Under the pieces are notes generated by a model, which saw only the letters and a program-made list of their open reading frames with translations, did not search any database and had not been told where the DNA came from. The position numbers and the translations under genes were made by a program. Positions 8,066-16,070 of a stretch of 45,486 bases of DNA are shown here, one piece after another. The first letter of the stretch is position 1, and every line of letters begins with the position of its first letter. This stretch comes from Lachnospiraceae bacterium UBA1721 (GTDB lineage Bacteria > Bacillota > Clostridia > Lachnospirales > Lachnospiraceae), in the NCBI GenBank assembly GCA_002317155.1, contig DCIR01000046.1, positions 560 to 46,045 on the forward strand, in the 5' to 3' direction.

Positions 8066-10765
8066 TTAGTTCTTTCCTGCTCCGATGCAAGCCTTTCTGA
8101 TAAGGTCTACAGGAATCATGGTAAATGCAAGTCCAAGAGTTACTGCCCATCCGAGAGGTCCGAAAGGTGTGCAGCTAAACATTGCTCCGATCCAGGTGAA
8201 AGGAGGGAAAGGAATCAATGCAGCATTTACAATTACTGCCTGAATAGCTACGATTGCAAACCATACCTTAAGGAATCCGGGGTTAGCACCGAGGTTCTTG
8301 AAGATTCCGAAGCCCTCGTCTCTTACGTTAAATCCGTTGAAGAGTGCTGCAACGATGAAGAGAACGAAGTATGCGGTTGCATGCTTCTCAAAGCTGTAAG
8401 TATCTCCTTCCATGAAGAACTGCTGGAAGAAAGGAACCTTGAAGAATGCAAAGCTTACTGCGGTGAGCCAGATACCCATGGTAAGAATCTGTCCTGCCAT
8501 CTTCTTGCTGATAATGCTCTCATCTCTTCTTCTGGGCTTCTCATTCATGTATCTCTCGAGTGCAGGCTCGTTACCAAGCATGATAGCTCCGAGACCGTCC
8601 ATTACGAGGTTTACAAACAGAAGGTGTGTAACCTTAAGAGGCTCATCAATTCCGAAGAAGGGGCTGATAGCACTTACTACTACTGCAGCTACGTTAATAA
8701 CGAGCTGGAACTTACAGAACTTAAGGATGTTGTTGTAAATGGTACGTCCGTAGAGAACTGCGTCCTTGATTGACTTGAAGTTGTCATCAAGTACAACGAT
8801 TTCTCCGGCTTCCTTAGCAGCCTCGGTACCTGAACCCATTGCAAAACCAACGTCTGCCTTCTTAAGAGCGGGTGAGTCGTTTACACCGTCACCGGTCATA
8901 CCTACTACAAGATTCATCTCCTGGCAAATTCTAACCATACGTGACTTATCAGTAGGAAGTGCTCTTGCGATTACTCTGATATCTCTTACGATTTCCTTAA
9001 TCTCATCATCGCTCATCTTAGCAAGCTGTGCTGAGGTAAGGGCTCTGTCTGATTCACTTCTGATAAGGTCTGCATCCTTAGCAATTGCTACTGCAGTCTC
9101 AAGTCTGTCACCGGTAATCATTACAACCTGAATGCCGGCCTTCTGTACTTCCTGAATAGCTTCCTTAGCTTCAGCACGAACATCGTCTCTGATAGCTACG
9201 AAACCGGTAATAACTACATCATCATTGATAGAGCTCTCGGTGAATGCTGACTCTGAATAACCAAATGCAAGCACACGCATTGCCTTAGCAGCAAGACCAT
9301 TAATCTTGGTGTTGATGGTCTCGAGATCAAGCTCAACTACATCACCGTTGGCATTAAGAGCCTTGGTAGCCTTGTCGAGGAATCTCTCGGGAGCACCCTT
9401 ATAGAATACCTTGCCGAGGTTCTTAATCTCTACCTGGCTGAACTTGTTAGCTGAATTGAAGCCCTGTGACTCGCCTACTTCGTAAGCGTTGCCATTCTTG
9501 AGCATCTTGTAATCGTCCTCACCGAGGAATCTCATAAGTGCCTGGTCAGTAACGTTACCGCCGACTACATTGTGCTCTGAATCGAACATTGAACCTGAGT
9601 TCATTCCGATTGCAATATCTACGAGAGACTCAACCTTCTTGTAATCCTTCATCTTGTCGATATCGATTGTGCGACCATCAGCAGTGAAGAACTCTACTAC
9701 TTCGAGATGACCCTTGGTAATGGTACCGGTCTTATCTGAGAAGAGAATGTTGAGTGAACCTGCAGTCTCGATACCGATAGCCTTACGTACAAGTACGTTG
9801 TGATCAAGCATCTTCTTGGTATTCTGCATAAGTACGAGCGAAATCATAAGAGGAAGTCCCTCGGGAACCGCACATACAATAATAACTACTGCAAGTGAAA
9901 CTGCCTTAATTACATCCTGAATAATGTGAGCAGGACCCTGTGCAAAATATTCACCAAAACCGCCGGCATTGATGATAAAGAAAGCAACATACATTACAGT
10001 GATAACTGCTGCTCCGATATAACCGAAGGTAGAAATCTGCTTAGCGAGCTTGGCAAGCTTAACCTTAAGAGGTGAATCGGGATCCTCGCCCTGCATTTCC
10101 TCAGCCATCTTACCCATCATGGTCTTAAGGCCGACCTTACGAACATCCATTACACCTTCGCCGTCAAATACAACTGCGGCCTTGAAGAGTGAATACTTAT
10201 CTACGAATACATCACCGGTAATTTCCTCAGCGAACTCGGTCTCCTCAGGAACTGCAAACTTTTTGCACTCCTCAGCCTCTCCGTTAAGTGCTGAGTTATC
10301 AACTCTGAGGTCTCCATCGATAAGAATACCGTCTGCAGGAACCTTATCTCCTGACTGAAGAATAATCTTATCTCCTACAACTACATCATCGACTTCGATA
10401 ACCTGTACCAGACCATCTCTGTATACCTTACAGGTATCCTTCTTCTGACCATCCTTGAGCTTACGATATGCTGTATCGCTGGCTACTCCGGTCTTAGCTG
10501 ATACGATAGCTACGATGAGAACTGCAATGATTGTTCCGAGAGGCTCATAAATCGCAACTCCGGTCTCAAACAATCCTGTTACATCGAGTATAAACATAAC
10601 GATCATAAGTGCTGCGATTGCGAGCAAAATCTTGATCATCGGATCCCCGAATGTCTCCTTAAATTCGTCCCAGAATGTAGTGGGTTCAGAATCAGGAATC
10701 TGGTTAGATCCATTTTGTTCTCTTGAAGCTTTTACCTCAGCTTCTGTTAATCCTGTGTACTTCAT
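8066..10765 (-). CDS. Calcium-translocating P-type ATPase
   Basis: An 899-residue P-type ATPase. A TTG four codons upstream opens the same frame, but GGAGG lies five bases before the ATG at 10765, which decides the start. It shows the actuator segment LNGEAEE (a variant of TGES), a CAVPEGLPLMIS membrane helix, the phosphorylation motif SDKTGT with Asp near residue 344, VMITGDR, MTGDGVNDSPALKKADVG, and about ten membrane spans ending in hydrophobic C-terminal helices. PEGLP plus overall length place it among Ca2+ (SERCA/PMCA-like) pumps, which export Ca2+ from the cytoplasm. It heads the operon with Ca2+-binding TerD proteins, so calcium handling links them. Ion specificity is inferred from family features. 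Confidence 0.95.
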   Translation of the reverse strand: MKYTGLTEAEVKASREQNGSNQIPDSEPTTFWDEFKETFGDPMIKILLAIAALMIVMFILDVTGLFETGVAIYEPLGTIIAVLIVAIVSAKTGVASDTAYRKLKDGQKKDTCKVYRDGLVQVIEVDDVVVGDKIILQSGDKVPADGILIDGDLRVDNSALNGEAEECKKFAVPEETEFAEEITGDVFVDKYSLFKAAVVFDGEGVMDVRKVGLKTMMGKMAEEMQGEDPDSPLKVKLAKLAKQISTFGYIGAAVITVMYVAFFIINAGGFGEYFAQGPAHIIQDVIKAVSLAVVIIVCAVPEGLPLMISLVLMQNTKKMLDHNVLVRKAIGIETAGSLNILFSDKTGTITKGHLEVVEFFTADGRTIDIDKMKDYKKVESLVDIAIGMNSGSMFDSEHNVVGGNVTDQALMRFLGEDDYKMLKNGNAYEVGESQGFNSANKFSQVEIKNLGKVFYKGAPERFLDKATKALNANGDVVELDLETINTKINGLAAKAMRVLAFGYSESAFTESSINDDVVITGFVAIRDDVRAEAKEAIQEVQKAGIQVVMITGDRLETAVAIAKDADLIRSESDRALTSAQLAKMSDDEIKEIVRDIRVIARALPTDKSRMVRICQEMNLVVGMTGDGVNDSPALKKADVGFAMGSGTEAAKEAGEIVVLDDNFKSIKDAVLYGRTIYNNILKFCKFQLVINVAAVVVSAISPFFGIDEPLKVTHLLFVNLVMDGLGAIMLGNEPALERYMNEKPRRRDESIISKKMAGQILTMGIWLTAVSFAFFKVPFFQQFFMEGDTYSFEKHATAYFVLFIVAALFNGFNVRDEGFGIFKNLGANPGFLKVWFAIVAIQAVIVNAALIPFPPFTWIGAMFSCTPFGPLGWAVTLGLAFTMIPVDLIRKACIGAGKN

Positions 10766-10836
10766 TTTTTCCTCCAATTTTTATATAAAAATAAAGCATT
10801 TACATATTAAATAGCGCTAAAGCACCATTGTTTATA

Positions 10837-10865
10837 ATTTTATCACACGGCATTGTCATTGGCAA
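10837..10865 (-). promoter_or_regulatory. Sigma-A type promoter for the P-ATPase/terD operon
   Basis: On the minus strand TTGCCA (10865-10860) and TAAAAT (10842-10837) are separated by exactly 17 bases. This lies about 70 bases upstream of the P-ATPase start and fits a vegetative sigma-A promoter. It would drive the leftward operon through to the AAA+ gene. Confidence 0.65.
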
Positions 10866-10892
10866 TTAAACCGACATAAAAATAGCCCGTAA

Positions 10893-11768
10893 TCAACGCT
10901 TGCAAAGCATGTATCTTCTGTACCTTAAAATCGACGGTATTCCGGTATCGATAAGATATATATCATCACCCGGTGACAACGAAAGCGACTGCCCTTTTGA
11001 CATGAAAACAAATGTCTCTCCACCGAAATATCTTACAACAGCAGTTGTTTTAATAAAATTATATGTCCATTTTCCGTAGACCGTCTTCCTGACTAATTTT
11101 GCTTCGGTAATCAGATACTCACCCTTTCGGATTTTATTCCGTCTCACTACAGCCATTATTATAGGCAAGCAAGCCGCGAGCATCATACATAATACTCCCA
11201 ATATCATGCCTATATTTTGTGGAGATTTGATTTCATCAATGACATTGAAATATCTCTTCCCCATCTTTACTTTTGTATCTTTTTTTTGGCTCTCAATATA
11301 TAATTTCTGCCTGCGTTCAAGCTCTTGTGACACCTTGTCATGATCTATCATCGCATCATACTCTGCAAGAAAGCTGTCATAATATTCCTGAAAAGCAGCT
11401 TCGTCATACACAATGGTTCCGGTAGCAGCACTGGCTTCTTTATCTATAAAATTAGTCTCCGTATGCCAAGTCTTGCCGTCCGCGTAGGCTGTGCGTCCCC
11501 CGTACAACTCCTCGATAATACTTTCTTCCGTCTCAGCAAATCCTTCCAACGGATTCTCCGAATGAGTTATTTCAAGCCTCTCTTTTGCATTTACGGCTCC
11601 TACTATCAAAAACCTGAAGGCTCCCAAATACAATCCGCATAAGAGCACAAATGCAATCGCAAGAAACACTACCGCAATCACTATTTGTTCGCGTGCATAG
11701 CTTTCAATCCTCTGAACGACAAGGTCATTCTCTGCAGCACTCGCAGTTCTAAATCCTCGCGACTCCAT
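10893..11768 (-). CDS. Two-pass membrane protein of unknown function
   Basis: A 291-residue protein not recognised. One membrane span lies at about 29-57 and a second at about 185-210. Between them is a roughly 125-residue hydrophilic region rich in Glu, Tyr and Lys that is probably extracytoplasmic. After the second span comes a beta-rich C-terminal domain of about 80 residues (GEYLITEAKLV, TAVVRYFGGETFVFMSKG, GDDIYLID). The general plan of membrane spans plus a C-terminal beta domain recurs in the proteins at 42247-43071 and 44271-44807. It starts one base after the HAD gene ends, so the two are translationally coupled. Confidence 0.8.
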   Translation of the reverse strand: MESRGFRTASAAENDLVVQRIESYAREQIVIAVVFLAIAFVLLCGLYLGAFRFLIVGAVNAKERLEITHSENPLEGFAETEESIIEELYGGRTAYADGKTWHTETNFIDKEASAATGTIVYDEAAFQEYYDSFLAEYDAMIDHDKVSQELERRQKLYIESQKKDTKVKMGKRYFNVIDEIKSPQNIGMILGVLCMMLAACLPIIMAVVRRNKIRKGEYLITEAKLVRKTVYGKWTYNFIKTTAVVRYFGGETFVFMSKGQSLSLSPGDDIYLIDTGIPSILRYRRYMLCKR

Positions 11769-11769
11769 G

Positions 11770-12462
11770 TTACTCCCCTTCAGTTATATTTTTCCAAGCG
11801 TTCCAATCTATTCCGTCCTCGATCACAAGCTCCGGTCTGGCCTCAAGAAGCGCCTCGTTTCCGGTCTTCAAATATTCCATAATAATCGGTCTGGTAATCT
11901 CATATCCGTCAAATCGAATTCCCTTAATTCCGACTGCCATTGCCGCATCTATGTTGGCCTGAATATCGTCTGTAAACAATGTTTCTTCGGGTACGAGATC
12001 ATATTTTTCACACAATCTCTCATAGATAGCTGCTTCGGGCTTAATAAGATGCTCTTCACACGAGAATACTCCGCCATCCATATACTCTCTGAAATTAAGA
12101 CTCTCCGGATTGGATCTGATAAGAAAATCACTGTAGTTTGACAGGTAATATACATTGTAACCCAGAGACTTAAGTTCCTTTACCCAGGGAATCGCATATT
12201 CCTGATTACCTATACACTCACCAAAATGAGAGATGGTATACTCAGCTTCTTTTCTGAATTCACCGGATTCTTCGTATATGTGATTCAAGATTTCTTCCTC
12301 AGGAATAACTCCTCTGTCCATCTCAGGCCACCAGCCACTGTTCCATATACTCTGAGTCACCGCCGCAATCACCTTTTCATCTGTAAAAAGTGTGTGCATG
12401 AATTTCATCCAGTCAAACTCAATCAGAACCTTTCCGATATCAAAAACTACATTTTTTATCAT
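11770..12462 (-). CDS. HAD-superfamily hydrolase, YihX-like
   Basis: A 230-residue HAD hydrolase starting MIKNVVFDIGKVLIEFDW. The motif I Asp is followed by IG, as in the YihX/GS1 subgroup where the usual second Asp is replaced. The NVYYLSNYSD segment supplies motif II, and the late TLFTDDIQANIDAAMAVG segment supplies the acidic motif IV. An in-frame GTG precedes the chosen ATG, but GGAGG is six bases from the ATG and only three from the GTG. Family members dephosphorylate sugar phosphates or related small metabolites; the substrate cannot be told. HAD enzymes are recurrent neighbours of Ter genes, and the gene diverges from the TerF-like gene across 220 bases. Confidence 0.9.
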   Translation of the reverse strand: MIKNVVFDIGKVLIEFDWMKFMHTLFTDEKVIAAVTQSIWNSGWWPEMDRGVIPEEEILNHIYEESGEFRKEAEYTISHFGECIGNQEYAIPWVKELKSLGYNVYYLSNYSDFLIRSNPESLNFREYMDGGVFSCEEHLIKPEAAIYERLCEKYDLVPEETLFTDDIQANIDAAMAVGIKGIRFDGYEITRPIIMEYLKTGNEALLEARPELVIEDGIDWNAWKNITEGE

Positions 12463-12682
12463 CACTAACCTCCGTACGATTTCATGTATTACTGCAATTT
12501 AACACACAAAATCACTGTATGAAAATAGTATATTCTTAAAATAATTCGTTTTCCATCTGCATATGTGCAAAATAAACCATTCTATTTCACAAAACCTACT
12601 GCATATGATATATTTTTAATGTTGCAATTAATAAATTTTAATCTCCATTTGCGGCATAAATCAATCCACGGGGGTAACACTT

Positions 12683-14032
12683 ATGCTTTTAACAAAAGGC
12701 ATGCACGAAAAACTCGATCACTTTGTTCATCCATCAGGCAATATAACGGTTGAAATGTCAGTCGACGGTTCATCTGTATACGATTATTGCTGCTTCGGTG
12801 TCGATGCCGACGATAAGGTATGCGGCAAAGACTACATGATCTTTTACAACAACACCATATCTCCCCAGCATGAGATTAATTACATAAAAACATCAAGCGG
12901 TGCCAAATTCATTCTCACCCTGAATAGACTTCCGGCTTCTGTTAACAAGCTTATTTTCACGGTAAGCATAGATGGAAACGGAACTATGGGAAGCATATAC
13001 AGCCATGATGTAAATATTACCCAGCCTGAAAATCAGGGCATCAAAATATACATTCCCGGTTCAGAATACTTGCGCGAGAAAGCTATTATTTCCTTCGTGA
13101 TATATCGTAAGGACGGATGGAGTATCGATATTCTCGGTGACGGATTTAACGGTGGTCTTGATGCACTGATGTCACATTACGGAGTTAAAATTGCCTCAGA
13201 AGAACCTGCTTCGATTGTTCGTGCTACTCCCTCCGCACCCGCAGGTACGAGCAAAATAATCCTCACCAAAACTGAGGAAGATCTTACCCGTGAGGCTATG
13301 AATAAGATTAATCTCTCAAAGGATAAGGTTAATCTCGAGAAGCACATCATCAACCTGAGTAAAACCGTAATCAGCCTCAGTAAAAAGGCAGACGTTGACC
13401 TCGGCGCCGCCAAAGCTAAAGTAGCCGTAGTTCTCGACTACAGCGGTTCCATGAACTGTCTGTATTCCGACGGAACGGTTCAGCGTACTCTGAACAAGCT
13501 CGTTCCCCTCGGACTTACCTTTGATGACAACGGTTCGATAGATGTGTATCTTTTCCAAAATGATTACATGCGCCTGCCCGATATGAATCTTGAAAACTAT
13601 GAAGATTATGTATTTGGCGTTGTTAAAAAATCCGGTTACCGCATCGGCGGCACCAATTATGCACCTGTTCTCAACGCTATCATTGAAGATCAGGGACTCG
13701 ATAAAACCACTGCAATGAATCGTGCTACCGGTGAAGGCGTTGCAGAGGATCCGACCTTCATTCTCTTCATTACAGACGGAGAAAATGCACTTGCCGATAA
13801 GCCTCACAGCGATGAAACCATCCGCCGCATATCAACCATGAACATGTTCGTACAGTTCATCGGTATCGGTGACGAGGACTTTGACTATCTCAAGAAGCTC
13901 GACAAATTGCCCGGACGCGCCCGCGATAACACAGGCTTTGCAGAGATGCCCGACCTTAACAAATTTTCCGATGAGGAACTCTACACCACAGTTCTCGAAG
14001 AATTTTCTCTGTGGCTCAAGGGTATGCAGTAA
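12683..14032 (+). CDS. TerF-like protein: degenerate TerD domain, heptad linker, vWA domain
   Basis: A 449-residue protein on the plus strand, with GGGGG eight bases before the ATG. Residues 1-170 are a TerD-like fold that keeps the C-terminal family motif DGWSIDILGDGFNGGLDAL but has lost the GDNLTG calcium segment. Residues about 207-235 form a linker of four seven-residue repeats of the [IV][NS]L[SE]K type. Residues 240-449 are a von Willebrand A domain with MIDAS motif DYSGS, the downstream GGTNYAP Thr and the FITDGEN Asp. TerD-vWA fusions (TerF) are known Ter components thought to join partners through metal-dependent contacts. It is divergent from the HAD gene and convergent with terD at 14244. 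Confidence 0.92.
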   Translation: MLLTKGMHEKLDHFVHPSGNITVEMSVDGSSVYDYCCFGVDADDKVCGKDYMIFYNNTISPQHEINYIKTSSGAKFILTLNRLPASVNKLIFTVSIDGNGTMGSIYSHDVNITQPENQGIKIYIPGSEYLREKAIISFVIYRKDGWSIDILGDGFNGGLDALMSHYGVKIASEEPASIVRATPSAPAGTSKIILTKTEEDLTREAMNKINLSKDKVNLEKHIINLSKTVISLSKKADVDLGAAKAKVAVVLDYSGSMNCLYSDGTVQRTLNKLVPLGLTFDDNGSIDVYLFQNDYMRLPDMNLENYEDYVFGVVKKSGYRIGGTNYAPVLNAIIEDQGLDKTTAMNRATGEGVAEDPTFILFITDGENALADKPHSDETIRRISTMNMFVQFIGIGDEDFDYLKKLDKLPGRARDNTGFAEMPDLNKFSDEELYTTVLEEFSLWLKGMQ

Positions 14033-14041
14033 AATATTAAT

Positions 14042-14110
14042 CGAGCAGGCAAAGACCTGCTCGTCTCGCCGAGCCAGTGCTGCGCAGCAGCTAATTTCAT
14101 TACTGGCTCG
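14042..14110 (+). other. Two adjacent GC-rich hairpins after the TerF-like gene
   Basis: CGAGCAGG at 14042-14049 pairs perfectly with 14056-14063. CGAGCCAGT at 14070-14078 pairs with 14102-14110 and encloses the palindrome GCTGCGCAGC (14079-14088). Neither is followed by a T-run. They may be remnants of a small repeat element or part of the 3' untranslated structure. Confidence 0.55.
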
Positions 14111-14120
14111 TGTGAATAAA

Positions 14121-14166
14121 AAGGAGCACATTTGAGGGATTACCTCATATGTGCTCCTTACTTTTT
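14121..14166. terminator. Bidirectional terminator between convergent ter genes
   Basis: A 17-bp stem with one mismatch is formed by 14121-14137 and 14143-14159 around GATTA. It is followed by CTTTTT on the plus strand and, read leftward, by TTTTTATT. It can stop both the TerF-like gene (ends 14032) and terD (ends 14244). Confidence 0.88.
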
Positions 14167-14243
14167 GCTAATTATTAATTATGCTGTACAGTTATCATAC
14201 CTCTAAGCATATGATAAACCATCAGTAATTTTACCGCTACCTA

Positions 14244-14825
14244 TCAGCCTGCATTGATTCCGTAGTATCCGCAAAGTGCTGCAAGTCCGCCCTGGAATCC
14301 GCTTCCGATTGCATTGAACTTCCACTCTCCGTTGTGTCTGTAAAGCTCACCTACTACAACCGCAGTCTCGATAGAGAAATCCTCTCCGAGATCATATCTT
14401 ACCATCTCGGTATTGGTGGTCTGATCAACAAGTCTGATGAATGCGTTTGATACCTGGCCAAAGTTCTGACGTCTTGATTCAGCTTCGTAAATGGTAACGG
14501 TAAATGCTATTCTCTCAATGTTTGCGGGAACACCTGCAAGGTCGATGAGGATCTGCTCATCATCACCTTCTCCTGCTCCGGTAAGGTTATCACCCTGATG
14601 TGCTACTGCTCCACTGGGATGAGTAAGATTTCCGTAAAATACGAAATCTGTATCTGTAGTGCACTTTCCGTTAGCGCCGAGAAGAAATGCACATGCATCA
14701 AGATCGAATGCTGCTCCTGAATCAAATACATTAACGTCCCATCCGAGACCTGCCATGATCTTGGTAAGTCCGGGATTTCCCTTTGTCAAATCTACCTTCT
14801 GACCTTTTGCCAAACTAACTGCCAT
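14244..14825 (-). CDS. terD: TerD-family calcium-binding stress protein (third canonical copy)
   Basis: A 193-residue canonical TerD-family protein starting MAVSLAKGQKVDLTKG, with GGAGG eight bases before the ATG. It holds both calcium-site segments, AFDLDACAFLLG and HQGDNLTGAGEGDDEQ, and the terminal WKFNAIGSGFQGGLAAL. It is more similar to the copy at 6766 than to the YceC-like copy at 7377. It lies 88 bases downstream of telA and ends at a shared bidirectional terminator, so it closes the yceG-telA-terD transcription unit. Cytoplasmic Ca2+ binding is expected from the family. Confidence 0.95.
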   Translation of the reverse strand: MAVSLAKGQKVDLTKGNPGLTKIMAGLGWDVNVFDSGAAFDLDACAFLLGANGKCTTDTDFVFYGNLTHPSGAVAHQGDNLTGAGEGDDEQILIDLAGVPANIERIAFTVTIYEAESRRQNFGQVSNAFIRLVDQTTNTEMVRYDLGEDFSIETAVVVGELYRHNGEWKFNAIGSGFQGGLAALCGYYGINAG

Positions 14826-14913
14826 TATTCTATCCTCCTTAAATACCTAATCTATTATTTAATACGCAGATTCTGCGCACATTAATTCCTTTTAAGATTA
14901 ATTGTTCTTAACA

Positions 14914-16068
14914 TTAATTCTTCTTAGAAGCAGCATACTGCTTTCTGAAATCTTCCTTGATTGCCTCGAGCTTAGCCTTATCGTCAATTCTCTTCTTTCT
15001 GGCATCCTCCTCGATTCTTCTGGTCTCTTCAATACCTGTGGTAATGGTCTTCCAGGTGGTCTCAAGAGTCTCAATCTGAACTGAGCTGCCTGAAGCAAGC
15101 TTTGCAGTCTGCTGAGATACTGCCATTGTATTCTGAGCATTCTTGATAAGCATCTCGTTGGTCTTCTTATCAAGCTCTGCAAGTGATTCTGCCTGAAGCT
15201 TCTGTCTCTTAAGAAGAATTGCCTGTGCAAGTGCCTGCTTAAAAATAGGCAATGTTACGATAAATGCAGAATTGATTTTTCTGACAAGATTATAGTTAGA
15301 AAACTCCATAGTCTTAATCATTGGAATAGTCTGCATTGCTACATTTTCAGCAGTTCTTAAATCCTGAGTTCTCTGCTCCATCATAAGAAGTGCCTGATTA
15401 AGGCTGGTGAGTTCAAACTGAATTGACTGATCACCGCTGCTCTGCATGTCATCGGTTCTCTTAGCAATATATCCCTCGAGTTCCTTACATGCCTGCTCTC
15501 CGGCAAGAATATACTTCACGAGCTCGTGATAATAATCAACGTTAGCATCAAACATGGTGTTGAGCTTTTTATTCGAAGTCTGAATCTCTGACTCGTAACC
15601 TTTAAGCTGAACGTAAATCTTATCGATGTCCTCACCCATTGTGTGGTACTTGGCAAGAATCTTATCAAGCTGCTTCTTGGCATTGCCGAAAAGCTTACCG
15701 AAGAATCCCTTGTCTTCCTTAATCTCATCGATATTAAACTGATTCATTACCTTTGCAAGAGTCTTAAGCATTGCTCCGGTATCATCGAGCTGAGAAAGTG
15801 TCATACTGTTGAGTACAACGTCTGATGCCTTGGAAATCTCCTCAGCAACTTCAGAACCGAAATTAACGATTGAATCCATATTTGTAAGATCGATAGAGCT
15901 TACAAGACGATCAACCTCCTCGGAATTGGCAAGCTGAGTATTCATCTGCTCTCTGTCTGCCACAATATCATATTCTTCTACAACAGCAATCTCATTCTTA
16001 GCTTCGGGAATAGTAGCCGCTACTACAGGTGACTCTGCTGTTACTGTCTTTGTAAAATCAAGTCCCAT
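14914..16068 (-). CDS. telA: TelA/YceH-family toxic anion resistance protein
   Basis: A 384-residue member of the TelA (KlaA) family, the same family as Bacillus subtilis YceH, and of normal length. Recognisable segments include FGSEVAEEISKASDVVL, the long helical middle around GKLFGNAKKQLDKILAKY, and AGEQACKELEGYIAKR. It is almost all alpha helix with no signal peptide or membrane span, so it is cytoplasmic or peripheral. TelA proteins are linked to resistance to tellurite and to some envelope-active antibiotics, but the mechanism is unknown. It starts two bases after the yceG-like gene ends, matching the yceG-yceH order of Bacillus. Confidence 0.93.
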   Translation of the reverse strand: MGLDFTKTVTAESPVVAATIPEAKNEIAVVEEYDIVADREQMNTQLANSEEVDRLVSSIDLTNMDSIVNFGSEVAEEISKASDVVLNSMTLSQLDDTGAMLKTLAKVMNQFNIDEIKEDKGFFGKLFGNAKKQLDKILAKYHTMGEDIDKIYVQLKGYESEIQTSNKKLNTMFDANVDYYHELVKYILAGEQACKELEGYIAKRTDDMQSSGDQSIQFELTSLNQALLMMEQRTQDLRTAENVAMQTIPMIKTMEFSNYNLVRKINSAFIVTLPIFKQALAQAILLKRQKLQAESLAELDKKTNEMLIKNAQNTMAVSQQTAKLASGSSVQIETLETTWKTITTGIEETRRIEEDARKKRIDDKAKLEAIKEDFRKQYAASKKN

Positions 16069-16070
16069 TA

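Noticed and set aside
13316..13807. Long minus-strand frame inside the TerF-like gene
   Set aside because: The plus-strand frame encodes a clear vWA MIDAS domain there, so the antisense frame is a shadow.
14042..14110. Adjacent hairpins as an insertion-sequence end or integron-like site
   Set aside because: There is no transposase, target duplication or partner end nearby. They fit better as 3' untranslated structure.
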